DNA of 64,000 bases from Micromonospora chaiyaphumensis (lineage in GTDB: Bacteria > Actinomycetota > Actinomycetes > Mycobacteriales > Micromonosporaceae), in assembly GCF_900091435.1 (NCBI RefSeq), contig NZ_FMCS01000004.1, positions 1 to 64,000 on the forward strand, given 5' to 3'. Positions 29,099 to 38,583 of this stretch are shown in pieces; within the stretch, counting starts at the first letter, position 1, and each line of letters opens with the position of its first letter. The notes under the pieces are model-generated. The model searched no databases and was not told the origin of the DNA. It worked only from the letters and a program-made list of their open reading frames with translations. The position numbers were made by a program, and so were the translations under genes.

Positions 29099-30343
29099 TC
29101 ACGGGGTGCGGCAGGTCTCCTGCTCCTCGACCGGGTCGGTGAGCGACAGCCGCCGGGTCGCGAGTCGCCAGCCCGCCGCGTAGACCACCGTGACCAGGCC
29201 GCAGCCGGCCAGCACGACGCGCTCGTCGACCGCGTCGACCACCAGGGCCACGACCAGCTGGCTGACCGAGATGGCCAGGGTCGCCAGCATCATGTCGGTG
29301 GCGAAGACCCGGCCGCGCAACCGGTCCGGCACCTCGCCCTGCAGGGCGTAGTTGGAGAGCACCCAGTTGCTGCCGCCGCCCAGGTGGGCCAGGAAGACCA
29401 GCACCAGCACCAGCGGGAACCAGCTCACCACCGAGACCCCGACGTAGGCCAGGCCGTAGAGGGACATCGACAGGGCCAGGCCGGTCAGCAGCCAGGCGCG
29501 GTTGCTGAGCACCCGGCGCATCAGGATCGGGCCGACCAGCGCGCCGGCGCCGCGGGAGGCGAAGAGCAGGCCGGTGCCGATGGCGCCGACCCCGTACAGC
29601 CCGGCGAGCAGCGGGAAGACGGTCAGCACGCCGTTGCCCAGGCCGACCGCCGACTTCACGGTGACCAGGGCGAGCACCCGCGGCCGGTGGGCGATGTAGC
29701 CCAGCGCCTCGCGGATCGCCGGCCAGGTGCGCGGGACGACCGCCGCCGGGTCGCGTGGCGCCTGCAACGGGCGGCGGATCCGCGCGGCCAGGCCCGCCGC
29801 CCCGGCCAGGCCGGCCGCCGCCACCCAGAAGCTCGCGTACGGGCCGGCGGCGGCGCTCAGCATGCCGCCGAGCGAGGCGCCGACCACCGTCATGGTGCCC
29901 CAGGCCGAGCCGGCGATCGCGTTGCCGGCGGCCAGGTCGGCGGGGTCGAGCACGTTGGGCAGGGCGGCCTGGGCGGCCGGCGAGTAGAACGCCTTCGCCA
30001 CCGCCACGGCGGCGATCGACACGAGGGCCAGCCAGGCGGTGCCGGCATTGCGGACGCCGAGCAGCAGCAGGATGCCGGCCAGCGCCGCGAGGTTCGCCGC
30101 CATCATGATCTTCCGGCGGTCGAACCGGTCGGCGATGGTGCCGGTGTACGGGAGCAGCAGGGCGGTCATGCCGGTGTCCACGGCGAGCACCAGCGCGCCC
30201 CACACCCCGCTGCCGGTCAGCGCCGGCAGGAGCACGAGCAGCGGCACCATGACGAACCAGTCGGCTCCGAAGACCACCAGTTCGGCGAGGAAGAGGTTGC
30301 GGAAGTCGCGGTTGCGGACGAGGACCGAGACGGTGGGTGACAC
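29099..30343 (-). CDS. MFS transporter
   Basis: A 414-residue membrane protein with about 12 predicted helices. It has the MFS loop motif GTIADRFDRRKIMMAANL between helices 2 and 3 and the loop repeat GEVPDRLRGRVFATDMM in the second half. The pattern resembles the MFS_3/enterobactin-exporter-like group of drug or siderophore exporters. The substrate is unknown. The GTG start lies 10 bases before the deacetylase stop in the operon sense, so the two genes form one unit with the deacetylase first. Confidence 0.85.
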   Translation of the reverse strand: MSPTVSVLVRNRDFRNLFLAELVVFGADWFVMVPLLVLLPALTGSGVWGALVLAVDTGMTALLLPYTGTIADRFDRRKIMMAANLAALAGILLLLGVRNAGTAWLALVSIAAVAVAKAFYSPAAQAALPNVLDPADLAAGNAIAGSAWGTMTVVGASLGGMLSAAAGPYASFWVAAAGLAGAAGLAARIRRPLQAPRDPAAVVPRTWPAIREALGYIAHRPRVLALVTVKSAVGLGNGVLTVFPLLAGLYGVGAIGTGLLFASRGAGALVGPILMRRVLSNRAWLLTGLALSMSLYGLAYVGVSVVSWFPLVLVLVFLAHLGGGSNWVLSNYALQGEVPDRLRGRVFATDMMLATLAISVSQLVVALVVDAVDERVVLAGCGLVTVVYAAGWRLATRRLSLTDPVEEQETCRTP

Positions 30344-30352
30344 GCCGGAACC

Positions 30353-31174
30353 CTATCGGGCCGCTCCCAGCACGGCAGCGCGGCGGAGCAGGTCGGAGAC
30401 GGTGACGAAGGTGTAGCCCCGGGCGCGCAGCCCGGTGATCATGTCGGGCAGCCCCCGCAACGCGACCAGCCGCCGCCCGGGGCCGACGTCGTGGCCGAGC
30501 AGGATCGTGCCCGGCCGCACGTCGGCCACGATCCGCCGGGCGTGCCCGGCGGGGTCGTGCGGGTACTCCCCCTCGACCATCTGGAGCGTCCAGAGGACCA
30601 GCCGGTAGTTGAGCCGGGCGGCGGCGTGGAGCACCGCGCCGCCCAGGTGCCCCCAGGGCGGGCGGAGCAACCGGGGCGCCACCCCGGTGGCCGCCGCGAT
30701 GGCCTCGTGGCTGCGCCGCAGGTCGTCGTAGGCGGCACGGGCGTCCATCCGGGCCAGGTCGTGGTGCGCCCAGCTGTGGTTGCCCACCTCGTGCCCGCCG
30801 AGCCGGTCGTAAACCAGCGCGGCGTGCCGGCGGGCCCGTTCCCCGACCAGGAAGAAGGTGGCCGGCACCCGGTGCTCGGCCAGGGTGTCCAGCACCATCG
30901 GGGTCCACTGTGGCTGCGGCCCGTCGTCGAAGGTGAGCGCGACCAGCGGGTCGGCGGTGCGGACCGCCCAGACCACCTCGACCCCGCCGCCGCCCACCTG
31001 CTGGTAGCGGCTGCCCAGCGTGGCGCTGGCCGGACCGCCGGCCAGCGGGAGCCGGCGGTCGGCGATCCAGGTGGTCTGCGAGGTCCCGGCGGAGCCCAGC
31101 GCGGCGCCTCCCGCCAGCAGCGCGGTGCGGCGCAGCACCCTGCGCCGGGTCCACCGGGCCACGCCCTCCGCCAT
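30353..31174 (-). CDS. Exported polysaccharide deacetylase (NodB family)
   Basis: A 273-residue protein with a twin-arginine-like start (RWTRRRVLRRTALLAGGAALG), so it is exported or anchored. The NodB homology domain shows TFDDGPQP (catalytic and metal Asp), GNHSWAHHDL (metal His-x3-His), RPPWG and LLGHDVGPGRR. Such enzymes remove acetyl groups from peptidoglycan, chitin-like or other envelope glycans. The ATG at 31174 is preferred over an upstream in-frame extension because the signal sequence then begins near the start. An MFS gene follows after 9 bases. Confidence 0.87.
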   Translation of the reverse strand: MAEGVARWTRRRVLRRTALLAGGAALGSAGTSQTTWIADRRLPLAGGPASATLGSRYQQVGGGGVEVVWAVRTADPLVALTFDDGPQPQWTPMVLDTLAEHRVPATFFLVGERARRHAALVYDRLGGHEVGNHSWAHHDLARMDARAAYDDLRRSHEAIAAATGVAPRLLRPPWGHLGGAVLHAAARLNYRLVLWTLQMVEGEYPHDPAGHARRIVADVRPGTILLGHDVGPGRRLVALRGLPDMITGLRARGYTFVTVSDLLRRAAVLGAAR

Positions 31175-31288
31175 CGCCCCGCTCCCGCTCCGGCCGGCCG
31201 CCCCGGCACATCGGGGCACTACGCCACAGAGAGTACATGTAATCTCACTCACCGTACCGTGCCCAGGCGGCGTTCCATGCCCCACAAC

Positions 31289-31325
31289 GGAAGAGGTGGC
31301 CGTCCAGGGGACGGCCACCTCTTCC
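31289..31325 (-). terminator. Terminator after the RND exporter
   Basis: GGAAGAGGTGGCCGTCC pairs perfectly with GGACGGCCACCTCTTCC around a 3-base loop, 14 bases after the RND gene stop. It separates the RND gene from the deacetylase-MFS unit. Confidence 0.85.
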
Positions 31326-31338
31326 GGGGATCCTGCGC

Positions 31339-34300
31339 CTACTCCGTCGGCGGGAGCGGGGACCGGCGGCTCTTGGGCAGCCGGAGCACCTCGAACTGGT
31401 CCGTACCGTCGATCAGCGCGGCCGAGGGCGCCGGGCGGGCCGGCGGGTCGGCGGCCGGGGCGGCGGCCTCGGCCGGGCCCTCCCCACCCCCGACGGTCAC
31501 CGGGACCCGGGCCGGCGCCGGGGCCGGCGGTTCGGCGGGCACCGGCGTGCCCCGGCGGCGCGCCCGGCGCTCGCGGACGGACTCCTTCGTGCGCTCCACC
31601 ATCGTGTAGAGCGTCGGCACCAGGATCAGCGTGAGCAGCGTCGAGCTGAGCAGACCGCCGATCACCACGACGGCCAGCGGCTTGGAGATGAAGCCGCCCT
31701 CACCGGTCAGGCCGAACGCCATGGGCAGCAGCGCGAACACGGTGGCGACCGCGGTCATGAGGATCGGGCGCAGCCGGCGCCGGCCGCCCTCGACCACCGC
31801 CTCGGTCACGCCCATGCCCTGTCCCCGGTACTGGTTGATCAGGTCGAGCAGCACGATGGCGTTGGTCACCACGATGCCGACCAGCATGAGCACGCCGATC
31901 AGCGCCGGCACCCCCAGCGGGGTCCCGGTGAGCAGCAGCAGCCCGATCGCGCCGGTCGCCGCGAACGGCACGGAGATCAGCAGGATCAGCGCCTGGGTCA
32001 GGCTACGGAACGTGCCCACCATGATCAGGAACACGATCGCGATCGCGGCCAGCACGGCCAGCCCCAGGTCGGCGAAGGCGTCGGCCTGGTCCGCGCTGAC
32101 CCCGCCGATGACGAACGTCGCCCCCGGCACGTCCAGCGCGTCCAGCTTCTTCTGCAGCTCCTGCGTGGTGGCGCCGAGGTTCGAGCCGGTCGCCGTGCCG
32201 GTCACCGACACGCTCCGCTCGCCGTCGATCCGGGTCACCTGCTGCGGGCCCTCGACCTGGTTCACGTCGGCGATGTCGTCCAGCTTCACCGGCCCGACCG
32301 GCAGCGCCCGCAGCTCGGCCACGCTCAGCGGCGGCCGGGCCCCGGTGCTCAGCACCACGTTCTGCGGGGTGCCGTCCAGGGTGACCTGGCCCAGCGGCGC
32401 CCCCCGGTACGCCTGCGCGACGACCTGCCCCACGGCCGCCTCGGTCAGCCCGGCGCGGGCCGCGGCGACCCGGTCCACGGTCACCTCCACCCGGGGCACC
32501 CGGGTGGCCAGGCCGGTGGTGACGTCCTCGACCCCCGCCGTGCCGGCCATCGCGTCCCGGACGGCCTCGGCGGCCCGGGTCAGCGTGTCCTGGTCGGCGG
32601 CCTGCACGACCACCTCGAGCTGGTTGGCCGAGGCGTTCTGCCCGCCACCGAAGGTCAGCTCACCGGCCTCCGCGCCCAGCGCGTCGAACTCGGTGCGCAG
32701 CTTCTCGCGAACCTCCGCGGCGTCGGTGTCGTCGGTGAGCGCCAGCGACCAGGAGGCGGTGTCGTTGCCGCCGCCCGCCCACGGGTTGTCGCCGCCACCC
32801 GCGCTGACCTGATAGGTCGCCACGCCTGGCGTGCGCCGGAGGATCTCCTCGACCCGCGCGGCGGCCTGGTCGGTGCCGGTCAGCCCGGTGCCCGCCGGCA
32901 GCTCCTGCTGGATGGCCAGGGTGTCCTGGCCGGAGTCGTCCAGGAAGTTGGTCTCCAGCTTCTGCGCCAGGCCGAAGGTGCCGAACAGCACCAGCAGGCC
33001 CAGCGCCACGGTGGCCCAGCGGGTTCCCCGGGAGCGGGTGGCGAAGCCGATCACCGGCAGGTACGCCCGCTGCAACGGGCTGCGCAGCTCCTTCTCCGCG
33101 GCAGCGTGCCGGGCCGCGGCCTCGTCGGCCCCGCCGCGCGGCGGCTTGAGGAACCAGTACGCCAGGACCGGGATCACGGTCAGCGAGACCAGCAGCGAGG
33201 CGAGCAGGGCCACCGTCACGGTGATCGCGAACGGCGCGAAGAGCTGCCCGACGAAGCCGCCCACCAGGGCGATCGGCGCGAAGACGGCGACCGTGGTGAG
33301 GGTGGAGGCGGTCACCGCGCCGGCCACCTCGCGGACGGCGGCCAGGATGGCGTCCCGCTTCGGCTCGCCGTACTCCAGATGCCGCTTGATGTTCTCCAGC
33401 ACCACGATCGAGTCGTCGACCACCCGGCCGACGGCGATGGTCAGCGCGCCGAGGGTGAGCAGGTTCAGCGAGTAGTCGCCGGCCCACAGCACGATCAGCG
33501 CGACCAGCACCGACAGCGGGATGGAGACCGCGGTGACCACGGTCGAGCGGACCGAGAGCAGGAAGACCAGGATCACCACGACCGCCATGAGCAGGCCGAG
33601 CAGGCCCTCGGTGGTGAGGCTCTCGATGGACCGCTCGACGAACGGGGCCTGGTCGAAGACCACGGTCAGGTCGGCTCCGGAGGCGGCCTCCAGCTCGTCC
33701 AGGCGGTCCCGGATGTCGTGCGAGATGGCCACCGCGTTGCCGTCCGGCGAGGCCGTGACGGCGATGCCGAGGCTGGGCTTGCCGTTGGTGCGGGTGAAGG
33801 CGGTGGCCGGGGCGAGCTGCTGCTCCACGCGGGCCACGTCGCCGAGGCGTACCGGGGCGGCGGGTGCGGTGCTGAGCACGATCCCGCGCAGGTCGTCCAC
33901 GGTGCGGATCGGGGTGCCGACCTGCACCGGCAGGGAGCGGCTCCCGTCGGTCACCGCGCCGGCCGGCAGCGCCACGCCGTTGGTCTTCAGCGCCTGGGCG
34001 ATCGCGGTCGGAGCGAGCCGGGCCGCGGCCAGCTTCGCCGGGTCGGGGACGATGGTCACGACCTGGTCGCGGGCGCCGGTCACGTCGACCGTGCGGACCC
34101 CGTCCAGCCCTTCCAGCTCGGGTACGACGGTGGCGCGCAGCTTCTCGGCCAACGCCTGCTCGTCGCCGCCGCCGGTCGCGGCGACCACCACGGCGGGCAG
34201 GTCGTCGGTGCTGCCGGCGATCACCTGCGGGTCGACGCCCTCGGGGAGCTGGGCGTCGATCCGGCTCAGCGCGGTCTGCATCTTGTTGACCACGTCGTCC

Positions 34301-34605
34301 AGGTCGGTGCCGAACTCGTACTGCACCTGGACGGTCGCGGAGCCCTCGCGCGAGGTGGAGGTGACCTTCTCCAGCCCCGGGATGCCCTGGAGGCTGTTCT
34401 CGATCGGCTCGGCGACCTGGGACTCGACGATCTCCGGCGCGGCGCCCGGGAAGGGCGCGACGATGAACGCGGCGGGAAACTCCAGCGACGGCAGCAGCTG
34501 CTGCTTCAGCGACGGCACGGCGAACGCCCCGAACGCCGCGGTCACCAGTGCGATGAGGGCGATCAGGCCCCGGTTGGCGAGACTGAATCTGGCGAGCAGC
34601 GACAT
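31339..34605 (-). CDS. RND efflux permease (AcrB/HAE-1 type)
   Basis: A 1,088-residue protein with the full RND plan: an N-terminal helix (LIALIALVTAAFGAFAVPSLKQQLLPSLEFP), two large extracytoplasmic porter regions, and two sets of helices. The proton-relay Asp pair is in TIAVGRVVDDSIVVLENIKRHLEYG. The C-terminal 70 residues are a Pro/Ala-rich cytoplasmic tail. It resembles SwrC of Bacillus more than MMPL proteins. No membrane-fusion protein is encoded nearby, and Gram-positives lack the outer-membrane channel, so it probably moves lipophilic compounds to the outer leaflet or wall. Confidence 0.92.
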   Translation of the reverse strand: MSLLARFSLANRGLIALIALVTAAFGAFAVPSLKQQLLPSLEFPAAFIVAPFPGAAPEIVESQVAEPIENSLQGIPGLEKVTSTSREGSATVQVQYEFGTDLDDVVNKMQTALSRIDAQLPEGVDPQVIAGSTDDLPAVVVAATGGGDEQALAEKLRATVVPELEGLDGVRTVDVTGARDQVVTIVPDPAKLAAARLAPTAIAQALKTNGVALPAGAVTDGSRSLPVQVGTPIRTVDDLRGIVLSTAPAAPVRLGDVARVEQQLAPATAFTRTNGKPSLGIAVTASPDGNAVAISHDIRDRLDELEAASGADLTVVFDQAPFVERSIESLTTEGLLGLLMAVVVILVFLLSVRSTVVTAVSIPLSVLVALIVLWAGDYSLNLLTLGALTIAVGRVVDDSIVVLENIKRHLEYGEPKRDAILAAVREVAGAVTASTLTTVAVFAPIALVGGFVGQLFAPFAITVTVALLASLLVSLTVIPVLAYWFLKPPRGGADEAAARHAAAEKELRSPLQRAYLPVIGFATRSRGTRWATVALGLLVLFGTFGLAQKLETNFLDDSGQDTLAIQQELPAGTGLTGTDQAAARVEEILRRTPGVATYQVSAGGGDNPWAGGGNDTASWSLALTDDTDAAEVREKLRTEFDALGAEAGELTFGGGQNASANQLEVVVQAADQDTLTRAAEAVRDAMAGTAGVEDVTTGLATRVPRVEVTVDRVAAARAGLTEAAVGQVVAQAYRGAPLGQVTLDGTPQNVVLSTGARPPLSVAELRALPVGPVKLDDIADVNQVEGPQQVTRIDGERSVSVTGTATGSNLGATTQELQKKLDALDVPGATFVIGGVSADQADAFADLGLAVLAAIAIVFLIMVGTFRSLTQALILLISVPFAATGAIGLLLLTGTPLGVPALIGVLMLVGIVVTNAIVLLDLINQYRGQGMGVTEAVVEGGRRRLRPILMTAVATVFALLPMAFGLTGEGGFISKPLAVVVIGGLLSSTLLTLILVPTLYTMVERTKESVRERRARRRGTPVPAEPPAPAPARVPVTVGGGEGPAEAAAPAADPPARPAPSAALIDGTDQFEVLRLPKSRRSPLPPTE

Positions 34606-34698
34606 GGGCGTTACTCACTCCTGGAAAGGGGTGTACGGGGTGCTCTGGAGTCTGCCGCACCCGATCACGCTCCCACGCACGGACCCCGGCCCGCGTGA

Positions 34699-34712
34699 CG
34701 GAGCGCGCTCCG
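34699..34712. promoter_or_regulatory. 14-base palindrome between thrC and the RND gene
   Basis: CGGAGCGCGCTCCG, a perfect palindrome 17 bases after the thrC stop and about 95 bases before the RND start. It could be the end of the thrC transcript or an operator for the exporter. Confidence 0.4.
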
Positions 34713-34728
34713 GCCCCGCGAGGGCGCG

Positions 34729-35778
34729 TCAGATCAGGTCGAGCGAGCGGGCGGCGGCGAGGGCGTCGTTGGCGATGGTGAGCGGGGCGGGGGCCGTGGA
34801 GATGGCCCACTCCGGGTCCTTGAGGCCGTGGCCGGTCACCGTGCACACCACGGTGGCGCCCGGCGGCACCCGACCGGCGGCGGCCTGCTGGAGCAGCCCG
34901 GCCACGCTCGCCGCGCTGCCCAGCTCGACGAAGACCCCGACCTCGCGGGCCAGCAGCCGGTACGCCGAGAGGATCTCCCGGTCGGTGACCGCCGAGATCG
35001 ACCCGCCGGAGGCGTCGCGGGCGTCGATCGCCTTGGTCCAGCTCGCCGGGTTGCCGATCCGGATGGCGGTGGCGATGGTGGACGGCTCCGGGACCACCTG
35101 ACCGGTGACGATGGGCGCCGCACCGGCCGCCTGGAAGCCGTACATCTTCGGGGCCCTCGTGGCGTTGCCGTCGCGCAGGTCCTCCGAGTAGCCCATCCAG
35201 TAGGCGGAGATGTTGCCGGCGTTGCCCACCGGCAGGCAGTGGATGTCGGGCGCGTCGCCGAGCGCCTCGACGATCTCGAACGCGGCGGTCTTCTGCCCGT
35301 GCAGCCGGTCGATGTTGACGGAGTTGACCAGCGCGACCGGGTAGTCCTGGGCGAGCTTGCCGGCCAGCGACAGGCAGTCGTCGAAGTTGCCCTGCACCTG
35401 GAGCAGCCTGGCGCCGTGCACGAGCGCCTGGGCGAGCTTGCCCAGCGCGATCTTGCCCTGCGGCACCAGGACCGCGCAGGTGATCCCGGCCCGGGCCGCG
35501 TACGCGGCGGCGGAGGCGCTCGTGTTGCCCGTGGAGGCGCAGATGATCGCCTTGTCACCGGCCTCGACGGCCTTGGAGACGGCGAGCGTCATGCCCCGGT
35601 CCTTGAACGAGCCGGTCGGGTTCGCTCCCTCGACCTTGAGCCACACGTCGGCGCCGACCCGGGTGGAGAGCACCGGTGCCGGCAGCAGCGGCGTGTTCCC
35701 CTCGTGCAGGGTGACGACGGGAGTGGCGTCGGTGACCGGCAGCCGATCCCGGTACGCCTCGATCAGACCCCGCCACAT
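34729..35778 (-). CDS. thrC: Threonine synthase
   Basis: A PLP enzyme converting O-phosphohomoserine to threonine. The PLP Lys59 is in [13 protein letters not shown], with [19 protein letters not shown] and [13 protein letters not shown] binding substrate and cofactor. The length of 349 residues fits the short bacterial class. The ATG at 35778 has GAGGAG seven bases upstream; the longer open frame upstream is Arg/Gly-rich and not homologous. It lies 112 bases after hom, the last gene of the argS-lysA-hom-thrC block. Confidence 0.96.
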   Translation of the reverse strand: MWRGLIEAYRDRLPVTDATPVVTLHEGNTPLLPAPVLSTRVGADVWLKVEGANPTGSFKDRGMTLAVSKAVEAGDKAIICASTGNTSASAAAYAARAGITCAVLVPQGKIALGKLAQALVHGARLLQVQGNFDDCLSLAGKLAQDYPVALVNSVNIDRLHGQKTAAFEIVEALGDAPDIHCLPVGNAGNISAYWMGYSEDLRDGNATRAPKMYGFQAAGAAPIVTGQVVPEPSTIATAIRIGNPASWTKAIDARDASGGSISAVTDREILSAYRLLAREVGVFVELGSAASVAGLLQQAAAGRVPPGATVVCTVTGHGLKDPEWAISTAPAPLTIANDALAAARSLDLI

Positions 35779-35890
35779 GTCGCGCTCCTCGCCTCTGCCG
35801 CCCCGGTCCGTGGGGCCCCTACCAGCGTGGACCAGCCTTCCCGACCGCTCGCCGGCACACCTCCGGATAACCATCAGGCGGGACGGTCGG

Positions 35891-37201
35891 CTACGCCCCG
35901 CCCTCGACCCGCAGCACGCTCGTCACCGAGCGGACGATGTCCAGGCCGCGCAGCTCGCGGACGGTGGCCGCGAGCGCGGCGTCCGGCGCCACGTGGGTCA
36001 CGATGACCAGCTCGGCGTCGGAGCCGCCGCCACCCGGGCCCTGCCGCACGGTGGCGATGGAGACCTCGTGCCGGGCGAAGACCCCGGCCACCGCCTCCAG
36101 CACACCCGGCCGGTCGGCCACGTCCAGGCTGACGTGGTAGCGGGTGAGCGCCTCGCCCATCGGCCGCACCGGCAGGTCCGCGTACGCCGACTCGCTGGCC
36201 GCGTGCACCCCGGCGAGGCGGTTGCGGGCCACCGCCACCACGTCGCCGAGGACCGCGCTGGCGGTCGGCGCGCCGCCCGCGCCCCGGCCGTAGAACATGA
36301 GCTGCCCGGCCGCCTCGGCCTCGACGAAGACCGCGTTGAACGCGTCGCCGACGCCGGCCAGCGGGTGGGTCAGCGGGATCATGGCCGGGTGCACCCGGAC
36401 GCTGACCGTCTCGCGCCCGGCCGCGTCGGCGCCCCGCGCCGCGATGCAGAGCAGCTTGATGGTGCAGCCCATGGCCTTGGCGCTGGCCACGTCGGCGGCG
36501 GTCACCTCGGTGATGCCCTCGCGGTGCACGTCGGCGGCGGTGACCCGGGTGTGGAACGCCAGCGAGGCGAGGATGGCGGCCTTGGCGGCCGCGTCGAAGC
36601 CCTCCACGTCGGCCGTCGGGTCGGCCTCGGCGTACCCCAGTTCGGTGGCCTCCTCCAGTGCCTCGGCGAAGCCCGCGCCGGTGACGTCCATGGCGGAGAG
36701 GATGAAGTTGGTGGTGCCGTTGACGATGCCGGTGACCCGGTTGATCCGGTCGCCGTGCAGCGACTCGCGCAGCGGGCGCAGCAGCGGGATGGCGCCGGCG
36801 ACGCTGGCCTCGTAGTAGAGGTCCGCGCCGCCCTCGGCGGCCGCGTCGTGCAGCGTGGCGCCGTCCTCGGCGAGCAGCGCCTTGTTGGCGGTGACCACGC
36901 TCTTGCCGGCGCGCAGCGCCTCGACCAGCCAGGTGCGGGCCGGCTCGATCCCGCCGACCACCTCGACCACGACGTCCACGTCGTCCCGCTTGACCAGGCC
37001 GAGCGGGTCGGTGGTGAACAGGGCGGGGTCGACCGGCAGGTCGCCGCGGTCGCGGCCGAGCCGGCGCACGGCGATGCCGGCGATCTCCAGCGGGGCGCCG
37101 ATCCGGGCGGCGAGGTCGGCCGACTGCTCGTGCAGCAGCCGCACCACGTCGCTGCCGACCGTGCCGCAGCCGAGCAGCGCCAAGCGAACGGGTGAGGTCA
37201 T
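35891..37201 (-). CDS. hom: Homoserine dehydrogenase
   Basis: Reduces aspartate semialdehyde to homoserine. The NAD(P) site [17 protein letters not shown] opens the protein, followed by [44 protein letters not shown], and the catalytic [28 protein letters not shown]. Residues about 350-436 form an ACT domain ([31 protein letters not shown]), the usual site of threonine feedback inhibition in actinobacteria. The start overlaps the lysA stop by four bases (ATGA), giving translational coupling. Confidence 0.96.
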   Translation of the reverse strand: MTSPVRLALLGCGTVGSDVVRLLHEQSADLAARIGAPLEIAGIAVRRLGRDRGDLPVDPALFTTDPLGLVKRDDVDVVVEVVGGIEPARTWLVEALRAGKSVVTANKALLAEDGATLHDAAAEGGADLYYEASVAGAIPLLRPLRESLHGDRINRVTGIVNGTTNFILSAMDVTGAGFAEALEEATELGYAEADPTADVEGFDAAAKAAILASLAFHTRVTAADVHREGITEVTAADVASAKAMGCTIKLLCIAARGADAAGRETVSVRVHPAMIPLTHPLAGVGDAFNAVFVEAEAAGQLMFYGRGAGGAPTASAVLGDVVAVARNRLAGVHAASESAYADLPVRPMGEALTRYHVSLDVADRPGVLEAVAGVFARHEVSIATVRQGPGGGGSDAELVIVTHVAPDAALAATVRELRGLDIVRSVTSVLRVEGGA

Positions 37202-38583
37202 CCGACATCCAATGCGAGCAGGTCGTCTTCGGTCTCCCGGCGGACGATCAGCCGCGCCCGACCGTCGCGGACGGCGACGACCGGGGGCCGCGGGACATGG
37301 TTGTAGTTGCTGGCCATGCTCCGGCAGTAGGCCCCGGTGCCGGGCACCGCGACAAGATCTCCGGGCTGCACGTCGGCGGGCAGGAATTCATCCTTCACCA
37401 CGATGTCCCCGGACTCACAGTGCTTTCCCACCACGCGGGCGAGCATCGGCTCCGCGGCCGAGGCCCGGTTGGCCACGGTCGCCGAGTAGGAGGCGTCGTA
37501 GAGCGCCGTGCGGATGTTGTCGCTCATCCCCCCGTCCACGCTCACGTAGGTGCGGATGCCGTCGACGTCCTTGACCGTGCCCACCTCGTAGAGGGTGAAC
37601 ACGGCGGGACCGACGATGGCCCGGCCCGGCTCGATGGACAGGTGCGGCACGGCCAGCTTCTCCGCCGCGCACTCCCCGTCGACGATCTTGCGCAGCCGCT
37701 TGGCCAGCTCGTGCGGCGCGGCCGGGTCGTCCTGCGTGGTGTACGCGATGCCGAAGCCACCGCCCAGGTCCAGCTCGGGCAGCTCCACCCCGCGCGCGTC
37801 GCGGATCTGCGCCTGGAGGGCGAGCACCCGGCGGGCGGAGACCTCGAAGCCGCTGGCGTCGAAGATCTGCGATCCGATGTGCGAGTGCAGGCCGCGCAGC
37901 TCCAGCACGTCCTCGTCGAGGATCTTGAAGGCGGCCGCCGCGGCCGCGCCGCCCGCCAGGGAGAAGCCGAACTTCTGGTCCTCGTGCGCGGTGGCGATGA
38001 ACTCGTGGGTGTGCGCCTCGACGCCGACGGTCACCCGGACCAGCACCCTCGGGCGCACGCCGCGCTCGCGGGCCAGCGCGGTGAGCCGGTCGATCTCGGC
38101 GAACGAGTCGACGATGATCCGGCCCACCCCGGCGTCCACGGCCCGGGTCAGCTCGGCCACCGACTTGTTGTTGCCGTGGAAGCCGATCCGCGCGGGATCC
38201 ATGCCGGCCGACAGCGCGGTGGCCAGCTCACCCCCGCTGCAGACGTCGAGGAACAGGCCCTCCTCGGCGATCATCCGGACCACCGCCCGGCAGAGGAACG
38301 CCTTGCCGGCGTAGTAGACGTCGGCATCGGGGAAGGCGTCGCGGAACTCGCGGGCGCGGCCGCGCAGGTCGTCCTCGTCCAGCACGTACACCGGGGTGCC
38401 GAACTCGGCGGCCAGGTCGCGGACGTCCAGGCCCGCGACCGCCAGCGCGCCGCCCGGGCCGCGCACCACGTTGCGCGGCCACAGCTGCGGGACCAGGTCG
38501 TTGACGTCGACCGGGGTACGCAGCCAGGCCGGCCCCCGGTTGCCGATGTCGCCGTGCAGGGCACCGGCCTCGTGCGCCCGCAT
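37198..38583 (-). CDS. lysA: Diaminopimelate decarboxylase
   Basis: The last enzyme of lysine synthesis, removing CO2 from meso-diaminopimelate. It is a fold-III PLP enzyme: Lys94 in VYYAGKAFLCRAVVR binds PLP, with GFHGNNKS, GLHSHIGSQIFD, LDLGGGFGIAY, SIEPGRAIVG and GAYCRSMASNYN also present. The length of 461 residues is normal. The ATG overlaps the argS stop (TAATG) with GGAG inside argS. Control of diaminopimelate also matters for cell-wall synthesis. Confidence 0.96.
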   Translation of the reverse strand: MRAHEAGALHGDIGNRGPAWLRTPVDVNDLVPQLWPRNVVRGPGGALAVAGLDVRDLAAEFGTPVYVLDEDDLRGRAREFRDAFPDADVYYAGKAFLCRAVVRMIAEEGLFLDVCSGGELATALSAGMDPARIGFHGNNKSVAELTRAVDAGVGRIIVDSFAEIDRLTALARERGVRPRVLVRVTVGVEAHTHEFIATAHEDQKFGFSLAGGAAAAAAFKILDEDVLELRGLHSHIGSQIFDASGFEVSARRVLALQAQIRDARGVELPELDLGGGFGIAYTTQDDPAAPHELAKRLRKIVDGECAAEKLAVPHLSIEPGRAIVGPAVFTLYEVGTVKDVDGIRTYVSVDGGMSDNIRTALYDASYSATVANRASAAEPMLARVVGKHCESGDIVVKDEFLPADVQPGDLVAVPGTGAYCRSMASNYNHVPRPPVVAVRDGRARLIVRRETEDDLLALDVG

